Shown: positions 25,328 to 33,129 of the stretch, piece after piece | How the letters are laid out: every line of letters begins with the position of its first letter | Position numbering within the stretch: the stretch's first letter is position 1 | Made by a program: the position numbers and the translations under genes | Source of the DNA: an uncultured Clostridium sp. | Lineage (GTDB): Bacteria > Bacillota > Clostridia > UBA1212 > UBA1255 | Direction of reading: 5' to 3' | NCBI GenBank assembly: GCA_900543695.1 | Contig: UQSG01000008.1 | Span: forward strand, 1-64,000 | DNA length: 64,000 nt | Notes under the pieces: model-generated | What the model saw: only the letters and a program-made list of their open reading frames with translations | The model's database searches: none | Told to the model about the DNA's origin: nothing

Positions 25328-25693
25328 TTAATTTGGACAGGCGATTTCCATAACCTGTTCAATCATATTGTGCAGAAGACGGCTTACCTCCGTATCTGCG
25401 GCACGATAATAAACCTCTTTTCCTTCTCTGCGGCTGACGATCAGACCGCTGTCGCGAAGCGGCCGCAGATGATGAGAGACTGCCGGGCTGGACATCTCCA
25501 GCATGGCGGAAAGATTAATGACGCACTCTTCACAGTGACAGAGCAGCCAGAAAATGCGGATTCTTGTCGTATCGCCGAGATGCTTGAATATTTCTGCAAT
25601 CGTTTGAAAATTGCCGACGTTGCTTACGTACTTTTTTATGCCGGAAACCATATTTTCTTCATTGTGGTGGTGCGGCAGCGAAAAACCTGTCAT
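25328..25693 (-). CDS. ArsR/SmtB family metal-responsive repressor
   Basis: The AGGAGG at 25700-25705 is too close to the ATG at 25699 and correct for the one at 25693, giving 121 residues. The winged helix-turn-helix is plain: IFKHLGDTTRIRIFWLLCHCEECV, then the recognition helix MLEMSSPAVSHHLRPLRDSGLI and the wing SRREGKEVYY. The C-H-C-E-E-C stretch in the helix before the recognition helix could bind Zn, Cd or Pb. A His/Glu cluster (PHHHNEEN) near the N-terminus may be a second site. It is divergent from the HMA and P1B-ATPase genes, so loss of DNA binding on metal loading should switch on efflux. Confidence 0.85.
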   Translation of the reverse strand: MTGFSLPHHHNEENMVSGIKKYVSNVGNFQTIAEIFKHLGDTTRIRIFWLLCHCEECVINLSAMLEMSSPAVSHHLRPLRDSGLIVSRREGKEVYYRAADTEVSRLLHNMIEQVMEIACPN

Positions 25694-25761
25694 AATCATC
25701 CTCCTTTTTCGCCCAATCGGAAATGCTTTTCTCCCTTTTGGAAGGGAGTGCCGGCTGGCCG

Positions 25762-25790
25762 TTGACTTCTGTATCGGAGTATATTATACT
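25762..25790 (+). promoter_or_regulatory. Promoter of the HMA/P1B-ATPase operon
   Basis: TTGACT (25762-25767), a 17-bp spacer and TATACT (25785-25790). Transcription should begin near 25797, directly before the first ArsR-type operator. Confidence 0.7.
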
Positions 25791-25801
25791 GCAAACGTAA
25801 T

Positions 25802-25827
25802 GATTAAACAATTACTTAATTATAAAA
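25802..25827 (+). promoter_or_regulatory. Putative ArsR operator, copy 1
   Basis: A 26-bp AT-rich segment beginning GATTAAACAATTACTTAA. It extends into a dyad formed by CAATTA (25809-25814) and TAATTG (25828-25833). An almost identical 26-bp copy (one mismatch) precedes the P1B-ATPase gene. Its place just after the promoter start site suggests a repressor roadblock. Confidence 0.65.
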
Positions 25828-25858
25828 TAATTGAATAAGCGGAAAGGAGCTTGATTCC

Positions 25859-26077
25859 ATGAAAAAAACTTATAAAATCGAAGTAGACTGTGCAAACTGC
25901 GCAAACCTGATGGAAGCTGCCGCCAATAAAACGGACGGAGTGGAGTGCGCTACGGTAAATTTTATGACGCAGAAAATGATCGTTGCATTTCAGGACGGCA
26001 GAGAACCGGCGGCAGTTATGAAGGAAGTATTGAAGGCCTGCAGGAGGGTAGAGCCGGATTGTGAAATTGAGCTTTGA
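25859..26077 (+). CDS. HMA-domain metal-binding protein, partner of the P1B-ATPase
   Basis: The 72-residue protein is a single HMA fold starting KKTYKIEVDCANCANLMEAA. The site is DCANCANLME (CxxC), typical of ATPases for Zn, Cd or Pb (D-C-x-x-C), and differs from the copper-type GMxCxxC. ATPases of this class normally carry such a domain at their N-terminus. Here the ATPase lacks it, so this gene supplies the missing domain as a separate chain. AAAGGAG precedes the start. It is 107 bp before the ATPase gene. Confidence 0.85.
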   Translation: MKKTYKIEVDCANCANLMEAAANKTDGVECATVNFMTQKMIVAFQDGREPAAVMKEVLKACRRVEPDCEIEL

Positions 26078-26140
26078 AGCGAAGGACGCTTCCTGCGCCC
26101 CGGATGTGAGCGGCAGACGGGGCGCATATTTTCAAATAAA

Positions 26141-26166
26141 GATTAAACAATTGCTTAATTATAAAA
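26141..26166 (+). promoter_or_regulatory. Putative ArsR operator, copy 2
   Basis: The second copy of the 26-bp segment, differing from copy 1 at one position (ATTGC for ATTAC). It lies 18 bp before the ATPase start codon, so the repressor could act separately inside the operon. Confidence 0.6.
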
Positions 26167-26184
26167 ACAGGAGGGATAGGAGAA

Positions 26185-28071
26185 ATGAATCGGAAGCAGA
26201 AAAAAATGCTGATACGAATTCTTGCCGCCGCGGCAATGCTGATTGCACTGCATTTTATCCCGGCAGACGGAATCCTGCGTCTGGCTTTCTATCTTGCGGT
26301 CTATCTGATCATCGGGTACGATATTCTGAAAAAGGCCGGAAAAGGGATTCTGAACAGGCAGGTGTTTGATGAAAATTTCCTGATGGCCATTGCTACTGTC
26401 GGCGCGTTTGCGCTGGCTATTTATGAAAGAAGCGGCGACTATAATGAAGCCATCGCCGTAATGCTGTTTTATCAGATCGGAGAATGGTTCCAGAGCTATG
26501 CCGTCGGAAAAAGCCGGAGGAATATCAGCGCGCTGATGGATATCCGTCCGGACTACGCGAATATAGAACGCGGCGGAGCGCTAGAGCGGGTTGATCCGGA
26601 CGAGGTGGCAATTGGAAGCATTATCGTAGTACAGCCCGGTGAGAGGATCCCGCTAGACGGCGTAATCCTCAGCGGCGCTTCCAGTCTGAATACGAGCGCC
26701 CTGACCGGAGAAAGCCTGCCGCGCGACGTAAAAGAAGGCGACGCCGTAATCAGCGGCTGCATTAATATGACGGGCGTTTTGAAAATCAAAACAACGAAGG
26801 GCTTTGGGGAATCTACCGTCTCGAAAATTTTGGAACTGGTCGAAAACTCCAGCTCCCGCAAGTCCCGATCGGAGAATTTTATTTCCAGATTTGCAAGAAT
26901 TTATACGCCGGCGGTTTGTCTCGGCGCCCTGGCTCTGGCAATTCTGCCGCCTGTAATCCGGATGCTGTTTCTGCAGAGCGGACCGGAATGGGGCGAATGG
27001 ATTTACAGGGCGCTTACATTTCTTGTAATCAGCTGTCCCTGCGCTCTGGTGATTAGTATTCCTCTCAGCTTTTTTGCGGGAATCGGCGGCGCGAGCAAAG
27101 AAGGAATTCTGATTAAGGGCTCTAATTATCTGGAAACGCTTTCCTCCGCGAAATATGTGGTATTTGATAAAACGGGAACGCTGACGCAAGGTATTTTTGA
27201 AGTAAACGCGGTTCATCACAGCAATCTTGATGAGGCAAAGCTTCTGGAATATGCTGCGCTGGCAGAGAGCTCGTCTTCCCATCCGATCAGCAAGAGCCTG
27301 CGGAAGGCTTACGGAGGGCCGATCGACAGAAGCCGCGTAACGGACCTTCAGGAAATCAGCGGCCATGGGATTGTCGCGAAAATAGACGGCGTTTCCGTTG
27401 CCGCCGGCAATGCCAGGCTGATGGAAATGCTGAAGATCCCCTATAAAGAATGCCACAGCGCCGGAACGATCGTCCACATGGCGATCAACGGGGCGTACGC
27501 CGGCCACATTGTGATTTCGGATGTCCTGAAGCCGCATGCAAAAGAAGCCATTGCCGCATTAAAGCATGCCGGCATAGAGAAGGTGGTCATGCTGACCGGA
27601 GATACCCAAAAGGCCGCCGCCCAGGCAGCTTCCGCACTGGAAATCGACGAGGTTTACAGCGAGCTGCTTCCTGCCGGCAAGGTGGAAAAGCTGGAGGAGC
27701 TGCTTGCCGTCAAGCCCAGGAACGCTAAGCTGGCGTTTGTCGGAGACGGGATCAATGACGCCCCCGTGCTGACCAGAGCCGATATCGGGATCGCCATGGG
27801 CGCAATGGGCTCCGACGCCGCAATTGAAGCAGCCGACATTGTGCTGATGGATGACGATCCCATGAAAATTGCAAAAGCGATCAGGATCTCAAGAAAGTGT
27901 ATCCGAATCGTATACCAAAATATCGTATTTGCCCTTGCCGTCAAGTTTGTCTGCCTCGGGCTCGGCGCCGCCGGCATCGCCAATATGTGGCTCGCAATTT
28001 TCGCTGATGTGGGAGTTATGATTCTCGCTATTCTGAATGCGGTCCGCGCGCTCCGCGTGCATCAGCTGTAA
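26185..28071 (+). CDS. Heavy-metal translocating P1B-type ATPase (Zn/Cd/Pb type)
   Basis: This 628-residue pump exports divalent soft metals. Key motifs are the membrane metal site SCPCALV (Cys284 and Cys286), the phosphorylation site DKTGTLTQG (Asp328), TGES, the HP dipeptide SSHPIS, the TGD loop and the hinge GDGINDAPVL. The last membrane segment contains FADVGVMILAILNAVRAL, with the conserved aspartate of the P1B-2 (Zn/Cd/Pb) subgroup. An N-terminal metal-binding domain is absent; the protein begins directly with the first membrane segments. A separate HMA protein is encoded just upstream, so the system is split. GGAGGGATAGGAG precedes the ATG. Confidence 0.93.
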   Translation: MNRKQKKMLIRILAAAAMLIALHFIPADGILRLAFYLAVYLIIGYDILKKAGKGILNRQVFDENFLMAIATVGAFALAIYERSGDYNEAIAVMLFYQIGEWFQSYAVGKSRRNISALMDIRPDYANIERGGALERVDPDEVAIGSIIVVQPGERIPLDGVILSGASSLNTSALTGESLPRDVKEGDAVISGCINMTGVLKIKTTKGFGESTVSKILELVENSSSRKSRSENFISRFARIYTPAVCLGALALAILPPVIRMLFLQSGPEWGEWIYRALTFLVISCPCALVISIPLSFFAGIGGASKEGILIKGSNYLETLSSAKYVVFDKTGTLTQGIFEVNAVHHSNLDEAKLLEYAALAESSSSHPISKSLRKAYGGPIDRSRVTDLQEISGHGIVAKIDGVSVAAGNARLMEMLKIPYKECHSAGTIVHMAINGAYAGHIVISDVLKPHAKEAIAALKHAGIEKVVMLTGDTQKAAAQAASALEIDEVYSELLPAGKVEKLEELLAVKPRNAKLAFVGDGINDAPVLTRADIGIAMGAMGSDAAIEAADIVLMDDDPMKIAKAIRISRKCIRIVYQNIVFALAVKFVCLGLGAAGIANMWLAIFADVGVMILAILNAVRALRVHQL

Positions 28072-28159
28072 AGAGCTCACACGGCAATTGCCTGCTATGC
28101 AAAAACGCTTTTTTATACTATAATATGCAGACAATTCACCGAAGATAGGAGACAAGAGC

Positions 28160-28756
28160 ATGAAGTTGAAAGCAAAAGTCCCTTTAAACTGCTTGTTTCA
28201 GGGCTGCTATAATCCCGAGCTGGAAGCGGAAATCCGAAAATGCAAGGATCAATGCTACCGATATAACCAGCTGAATCCTAACGACCTGGAGGCGCAGAGA
28301 AAAATCCTTTCCGGACTGCTGGGCAGAATGGGGGAAAACGTAATTTTTACGCCGCCGTTTTGGTGCGATTACGGATACAATATTTCGGTCGGTGATTTTT
28401 TCTATTCAAACCATAATTTGATCATCACGGACGGAGCGGAGGTGACGTTCGGAAACAACGTTTTCATTGCGCCGAACTGCTGCTTTACAACCGCCGAGCA
28501 CGCCATCGATCCGCAGCAGCGCCGGGACGGGCTGGAAATTGCCAAACCGATTACGGTCGGGAATAACGTTTGGATCGGCGCGGGCGCAACCGTGCTCGCA
28601 GGCGTAACAATTGGGGACAATTCCGTGATCGGCGCGGGAAGCGTGGTGACGAAATCCATTCCAGGCGGCGTCGTCGCTGTCGGCGTGCCCTGCAAGGTAA
28701 TGAGAAAAATCACGGAGGAAGATAAGCACCGCTATCCCGTTTTCGGGCAGAATTGA
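28160..28756 (+). CDS. Maltose/galactoside O-acetyltransferase-like enzyme
   Basis: The 198-residue protein has left-handed beta-helix hexapeptide repeats of the LacA/Maa/NodL family. An N-terminal helical domain (NPELEAEIRKCKDQCYRYNQ) is followed by the catalytic histidine in CFTTAEHAIDPQQR and the repeats ITVGNNVWIGAGATVLAGVT and IGDNSVIGAGSVV. These enzymes acetylate sugars at O6 from acetyl-CoA. The terminal VGVPCKVMRKITEED is conserved in the family. It has its own ribosome site (AGGAG) and shows no operon ties with the ATPase. Confidence 0.9.
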   Translation: MKLKAKVPLNCLFQGCYNPELEAEIRKCKDQCYRYNQLNPNDLEAQRKILSGLLGRMGENVIFTPPFWCDYGYNISVGDFFYSNHNLIITDGAEVTFGNNVFIAPNCCFTTAEHAIDPQQRRDGLEIAKPITVGNNVWIGAGATVLAGVTIGDNSVIGAGSVVTKSIPGGVVAVGVPCKVMRKITEEDKHRYPVFGQN

Positions 28757-28800
28757 AAATCTGCAGACGCCCGGGCCGGCGGTCCGTTTTTCACTGTTTT

Positions 28801-29544
28801 ATGAAAGTTCCAGGGAAAATCAAAAAAATAATCGGGACGCGCACATATACCGAAAATACGGTCGGAAAATCCGGCGCGCGGGTTCTCTGCTTTGACGATA
28901 TGGTTTTAAAAATCGGAGCGGGGGAAGAGGAGGCCGTCATGATGGAATGGCTTTCCGGCAGGCTTCCCGTTCCGGAAATCCTGGCCTGCGAACGCGAGGA
29001 GGGCGCTTCATATCTTCTGATGAGCAAAGTAAAGGGCGACATGCTATGTGCCGAAACGTACCTGCGCCGGCCTGCGCTGCTGACGGAGCTGCTGGCCGAA
29101 GGCCTGAAATTGCTTTGGTCGGTAGATCCGTCCGGCTGCCCCTGCGCCCATGCGACAAATCAAAAGCTGAAGCTTGCCGAGTCGCGCGTTGAAAATGGAC
29201 TCTGCGACCGCGAAGGCGTCCGGGCGCCCGACCGCCTTCTGGCCTGGCTGAAGACGCATCAGCCTGCAGAGCGGCCTGTCTTTACTCACGGTGACTGCTG
29301 TCTGCCGAATCTGTTTACCGACGGAAAGAAAATTACGGGCTTTCTCGATCTGGGCGCCTGTGGCATTGCCGATCCGTATCAGGATCTTGCGCTCGCATAC
29401 AGAAGCCTGCGCGATAATCTGCGCGGGAAATACGGCGGGATTCCGCAACCGGGGGCTGATCCGGAGCGGCTTTTCAAAAAATTGGACATCGTACCGGATC
29501 GGAAGCGGCTTCGCTACTATATGCTGCTGGATGAGCTGCTTTGA
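28801..29544 (+). CDS. APH(3')-like aminoglycoside phosphotransferase family protein
   Basis: The 247-residue protein aligns over its full length with aminoglycoside 3'-phosphotransferases. It shows the start IKKIIGTRTYTENTVGKSGA, the ATP-lysine in VLKIG and the helix EEAVMMEWLSGRLPVPEIL. The catalytic loop FTHGDCCLPNLF has Asp and Asn as in HGDxxxxN, FLDLGACG is the metal-binding motif, and the C-terminus is YYMLLDELL. The frame opens at a TTG at 28753, but the homology begins at 28801, the ATG I choose; no clear ribosome site precedes it. Whether it confers kanamycin-type resistance or serves another sugar substrate is unknown. There is no sign of mobile flanks, so it appears resident. Confidence 0.8.
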   Translation: MKVPGKIKKIIGTRTYTENTVGKSGARVLCFDDMVLKIGAGEEEAVMMEWLSGRLPVPEILACEREEGASYLLMSKVKGDMLCAETYLRRPALLTELLAEGLKLLWSVDPSGCPCAHATNQKLKLAESRVENGLCDREGVRAPDRLLAWLKTHQPAERPVFTHGDCCLPNLFTDGKKITGFLDLGACGIADPYQDLALAYRSLRDNLRGKYGGIPQPGADPERLFKKLDIVPDRKRLRYYMLLDELL

Positions 29545-29582
29545 ATTCATATTGCTGCAAAGAAAAAAGGAGCGTGTGAAAA

Positions 29583-30107
29583 TTGAACCTACTGATCAGC
29601 GACAGACCGCTGCCCGGCGGCTTGCCGGCACGAGAGGAAAACAGATATATTGATTTGACGCAGCTGAAGATCGCAGACTGTACCGGCTGCTTCGGCTGTT
29701 GGATCAAGACGCCAGGGAAATGTGTAATACGCGATGATGCTGTTTCCATATATCCGCTCCTTGCGCAAAGCGAAAGGCTGCTCTGCGTCAGCAGAATCCT
29801 GTACGGAGGCTATGGCGTGCAGATGAAGGCCGTGCTGGAACGCGCGATTCCCATACAGCAGCCCTTTATCCGTCTGTATCAGGGAGAAACGCATCACTTC
29901 CAGAGAAATACGACGGAAAAGGAGGCTGTTATCATTGCCTGCGGAAGAGAGGGAGCGCTTTCAGAGGAGGAACGCGCGCTTTTTCTCCGGCTGACCGCCA
30001 GAAACGCCAAGAACCTGCAGTGGAAAACCTGGCGCGTTCTCTTTCCGGCAGAGGAAGATACGGAAGCAGTCATTCGGAGGGAGGTAGACGCATGGCCGGT
30101 CTCATGA
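29583..30107 (+). CDS. Flavodoxin-fold NAD(P)H-dependent FMN reductase-like protein (first of a pair)
   Basis: The 174-residue frame starts at a TTG after AAAAGGAG. It has the reductase segment LKIADCTGCFGCWIKTPGKCVIRDD, with C-x-x-C-F-G-C-W typical of the NADPH-dependent FMN reductase family, and RILYGGYGVQMKAVLERA for dimer and flavin contacts. The usual N-terminal G-S-P-R phosphate loop is shortened to MNLLISDRPLPGG, so flavin binding may differ. It overlaps the next gene by 16 bp. The partner carries the GSPR loop that this one lacks, so they may form a heterodimer. Confidence 0.7.
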   Translation: MNLLISDRPLPGGLPAREENRYIDLTQLKIADCTGCFGCWIKTPGKCVIRDDAVSIYPLLAQSERLLCVSRILYGGYGVQMKAVLERAIPIQQPFIRLYQGETHHFQRNTTEKEAVIIACGREGALSEEERALFLRLTARNAKNLQWKTWRVLFPAEEDTEAVIRREVDAWPVS

Positions 30108-30703
30108 TCATAAACGGCAGCCCCAGAGCGCCGCGTTCCAACTCAAAACGTCTGATTGCATTGTTTGCCGGCTTTTGGGGCTCCGACTTTCTGAAATACA
30201 GCGCGGCAGAACAAAAAGCGCAGGCACTTTTCCCGGAAATGGAGAATTGCTCTGATGTGCTTCTGGTATTTCCGCTATACGTCGACGGCATCCCAGCGCC
30301 GCTGCTGCGGCTGCTGGAAGCAATGGAACGATATGCCTTCCGGAAAAAGCCGACGGTACATGTAGTCCTTAACTGCGGCTTTCTGGAGGCGGAACAAAAT
30401 CAAATTGCATCCGATCAGATTCGGCTGTTCTGCAGGCAGAACGCTTTTCCGTTTGGATCAGTGCTGTGGATCGGCGCGGGAGAAGCGATTCTCGATACCC
30501 CGTTCTCATTTTTGGTAAAACAAAAGCTGAAGAGGCTGGCGTGCGCCGTCCGGCTGCGGGAACCCGTTTGCCTGAAAGTGACGATGCCCATTCCTAAAAG
30601 ATTGTTTCTGAAAGCGTCCTCCTCGTATTGGCTCGCCCGCGGCAGAAAAAACGGACTCGACCGGGAGCAGATGGCATCTGCACAGATCGAGTCCGACCGA
30701 TAA
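30092..30703 (+). CDS. Flavodoxin-fold FMN reductase-like protein (second of a pair)
   Basis: I take the ATG at 30092 after GGAGGTAG as the start, giving 203 residues; the frame opens earlier at 30020. The N-terminus MAGLMIINGSPRAPRSNSK holds the flavin phosphate loop (N-G-S-P-R). VLLVFPLYVDGIPAPLLRLLEAM is the flavodoxin-fold segment that contacts the flavin ring. The rest is less conserved, with a C-terminal hydrophobic stretch and charged end. Together with the preceding gene it may reduce flavin for neighbouring iron or haem metabolism. It converges on the radical SAM gene with 24 bp between stops. Confidence 0.7.
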   Translation: MAGLMIINGSPRAPRSNSKRLIALFAGFWGSDFLKYSAAEQKAQALFPEMENCSDVLLVFPLYVDGIPAPLLRLLEAMERYAFRKKPTVHVVLNCGFLEAEQNQIASDQIRLFCRQNAFPFGSVLWIGAGEAILDTPFSFLVKQKLKRLACAVRLREPVCLKVTMPIPKRLFLKASSSYWLARGRKNGLDREQMASAQIESDR

Positions 30704-30727
30704 CCGGTGATTTCGGTAAAATACGCT

Positions 30728-31966
30728 TTAAGCTCTGCGCTGCAGCAGCACGCCGACGAGCTCGTCAATTATATTATTGCCCCAGAACATGCCGGAGGCA
30801 GTCAGTGTAACCATTCCGCTCTTTCTTTCAAGCAGCCCCTCCGATTCCAGCCTTTGCAGGGTAAATGACAATACTGCCTCCAGATTGCTTCCAAGCCGGG
30901 AGGAATAGGCGGAAAGATCGGCGCGGCATTTTTGAAGATCATTGATCAATTCATCGATTACACGGTACTCGGGGCAGACGATGCGCCCCGCGGAACTGAT
31001 CCGGAGCTCGTCGGAAATCAGCGGGATTTCAGAGGAATTTCGATAGAAATAATTTTCCAGATTTCCTCCCGCGCCGTGGCCGATTGCGATGCAGCTTCCG
31101 CCTGTGTGCCGGATGCTCATATAATCATACCGGTCGAGCTCATCCCGCACGAGCTTGGTCAGCTCCAGAGGGCGGAAGCCGGCGGAGCCCAGATCGTCGA
31201 GTATTTCAGAGAAAAACCGATACTCCTGCCGGATGTCGAGCATTCCTTGCTTCTCCTCGCTGCTCAGCATTTGAAGCATCAGGGAGTAGAACGACAGGCC
31301 GGCAACGCCGAGCTCTTTGATTACGGAAAGATCCTCTTTCAAGGCCTCAAGGGACTGGCCGGGATAATTGTAGATTAAATCGATGCTTGTGTTCTTTATG
31401 CCGGAACGGATCGCATTGGCAACGCGTTCTGCCGCCTGGCCGCCGCTTCCGCGCCTGCCCAGGAGCTTTCTTGCCTTGTCCTGAAAGGTCTGGATTCCGA
31501 TCGAAAGGCGGTTGACGCCGCCTTCCAGGAGCGCGCCGAGCATTTCGTCGGTTAATTCGGTCGCCGAGGACTCCACGCTGATTTCCGCATTCTCGCGGAT
31601 GGAAAAGCTTTGTCTCAGTTCCGCTAAAATGATCCGCATCTGCTCGGGGAGGAGAGACGTAGGCGTCCCTCCTCCGAAATTGATGGCGTCGATCGGCGCA
31701 TCCATATAGGGATACTCTCGGATCCTGCGAATTTCCTCCGTCAGATATTTGTGATATTCTCTGCGCTTCAGACGATCCGGACGATGAAACGGGCAAAAGC
31801 TGCAAACCTTGCTGCAGAAGGGCACATGGATGTAAATCGCTCTGCGGCTTTTCGCCTGCCCGTTCAGAATGCTCCGGAGATACGCGTCCTTCGGCTGATC
31901 AAGAGTATAAAGTACTTTTAATTTTCGCGCCGCATCGTGATGCGACTTATATCTTGTCGTATACAT
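30728..31966 (-). CDS. Radical SAM protein, HemW/HutW/ChuW-like
   Basis: The 412-residue protein (start ATG 31966; a TTG at 32002 lacks a ribosome site) has the iron-sulfur motif HVPFCSKVCSFCPFHRPD (CxxxCxxC), GGGTPTSLLPEQM and SIGIQTF. The sequence DLIYNYPGQSLEALKEDL is typical of the coproporphyrinogen-oxidase-like radical SAM group. The C-terminal 90 residues form the winged-helix HemN_C-like domain (LTLQRLESEGLLERKSGMVTLT type). It is the last gene of an ABC-type iron/haem operon. Relatives ChuW and HutW open the haem ring anaerobically and free its iron; HemW instead delivers haem. The operon context favours haem breakdown, but the residues deciding this cannot be read. Confidence 0.8.
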   Translation of the reverse strand: MYTTRYKSHHDAARKLKVLYTLDQPKDAYLRSILNGQAKSRRAIYIHVPFCSKVCSFCPFHRPDRLKRREYHKYLTEEIRRIREYPYMDAPIDAINFGGGTPTSLLPEQMRIILAELRQSFSIRENAEISVESSATELTDEMLGALLEGGVNRLSIGIQTFQDKARKLLGRRGSGGQAAERVANAIRSGIKNTSIDLIYNYPGQSLEALKEDLSVIKELGVAGLSFYSLMLQMLSSEEKQGMLDIRQEYRFFSEILDDLGSAGFRPLELTKLVRDELDRYDYMSIRHTGGSCIAIGHGAGGNLENYFYRNSSEIPLISDELRISSAGRIVCPEYRVIDELINDLQKCRADLSAYSSRLGSNLEAVLSFTLQRLESEGLLERKSGMVTLTASGMFWGNNIIDELVGVLLQRRA

Positions 31967-31985
31967 TTCCGGAAATCCGCCTGCT

Positions 31986-33113
31986 TCAGGACGAGAGGGC
32001 AAGCTCGGGATAAAGAATTTGCGCGAGCTTCTGATACGCCTCGGCGAAACGGCTGTTCGGCTTGTTGTGGAACAGTGATTTTTCCAGATAATATACTTTC
32101 CCGTCTTGAACGGCTTTCAGAGACTGCCAGACGGGATTGCTCCCGTAGGTCGACTCAACAAGAGCCTTTGCGTCGTCTTCTCCTGCATGGCACTGTACGA
32201 TGATGATATCGGGATTTGCGCTGAATACTGTTTCCAGATTGATTTCCAGGCGCTCTGCAGAGGATGCATTTTCCCATGTGTCAACGATGTTTACGGCGTT
32301 CATTGCGCTGATCATGCCGCCGACCACCGTGTTAGAGGTATTGGCCTGGAGGCTGTCTGCATTGACAAACATGCTGAATACGGAAGGGTTGTTTTCTGTC
32401 GGGCAGGAGGCGAGAATTTCGGTCACCTGGTCGAGCGCCTTCAGCGCCACGCTGTCCCAAAGCTCGCTTTTGCCGTTAATATTGCAGAAAACTTTAAACC
32501 ATTTCAGATAATCGGAGAAATCGTTGTAGCTTACGGCGATGACAGGGATACCGGCCGCCTCCGCGGGAGCCTGTATGGTGGAATACCCGCTCATTGCCGT
32601 GGAACATATGATCAGATCCGGCTGCAGATTAATGATGGTTTCCACGTCCCACTTCTTTCCGGAGGAGGACGTTGCAACAACGCTTACGCCGCCGTCCGCG
32701 GTAATGTCCCTTCCGATGTATTCCTGATAGAGGTCGACGGAGGTGTCGCCGCCGATGCAGCCGATCACCGTTCCGCCGGCCTCATACCAAAGCGTAGTAA
32801 AGCTGGCATAGAGATTTACCGTTTTCTGCGGGTTCTTTGAGATTGTAACGCTGCTCCCGTCCGCAGAAGACGCATCCGTAAAGGTTACCGCGTCGTCGGT
32901 TATGACGACCTTATCCGCCTCGGACAAAAATTCTGCTTTTAATTTTTCGCGAAGCGCTTCTTTTTCGCTTTCGGAAACGGCCGGCGTTCCTTCCGAGGCC
33001 TGCGGACTGCCCGATGTCCCTCCGGCGGGCTCGTCCGAGGCGCCGCAGCCGGAAAACGCCGCCATTCCCAAAAGCATACAAATGCACATCAAAAGCGATA
33101 CAAATTTTTTCAT
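31986..33113 (-). CDS. Iron/haem/cobalamin-type ABC transporter substrate-binding lipoprotein
   Basis: The 375-residue protein has a lipoprotein signal peptide (MKKFVSLLMCICMLLGMAAFSGC) and a Gly/Ser/Pro linker. The mature part follows the FhuD/BtuF class: QKTVNLYASFTTLWYEAGGTVIGC, DVETIINLQPDLIICSTAMSG, PVIAVSYNDFSDYLKWF and NPDIIIVQCHAGED. This class binds siderophores, haem or corrinoids between two rigid lobes. No ligand can be assigned. The permease and ATPase genes are directly upstream in the operon, 17 bp from this gene, and the radical SAM gene follows. Confidence 0.9.
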   Translation of the reverse strand: MKKFVSLLMCICMLLGMAAFSGCGASDEPAGGTSGSPQASEGTPAVSESEKEALREKLKAEFLSEADKVVITDDAVTFTDASSADGSSVTISKNPQKTVNLYASFTTLWYEAGGTVIGCIGGDTSVDLYQEYIGRDITADGGVSVVATSSSGKKWDVETIINLQPDLIICSTAMSGYSTIQAPAEAAGIPVIAVSYNDFSDYLKWFKVFCNINGKSELWDSVALKALDQVTEILASCPTENNPSVFSMFVNADSLQANTSNTVVGGMISAMNAVNIVDTWENASSAERLEINLETVFSANPDIIIVQCHAGEDDAKALVESTYGSNPVWQSLKAVQDGKVYYLEKSLFHNKPNSRFAEAYQKLAQILYPELALSS

Positions 33114-33129
33114 TTTCTTCCTCCTGTTG

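Noticed and set aside
28753..28800. TTG start of the APH(3')-like gene at 28753
   Set aside because: The extra 16 residues are Arg/Phe-rich and outside the family alignment, which begins at the ATG 28801.
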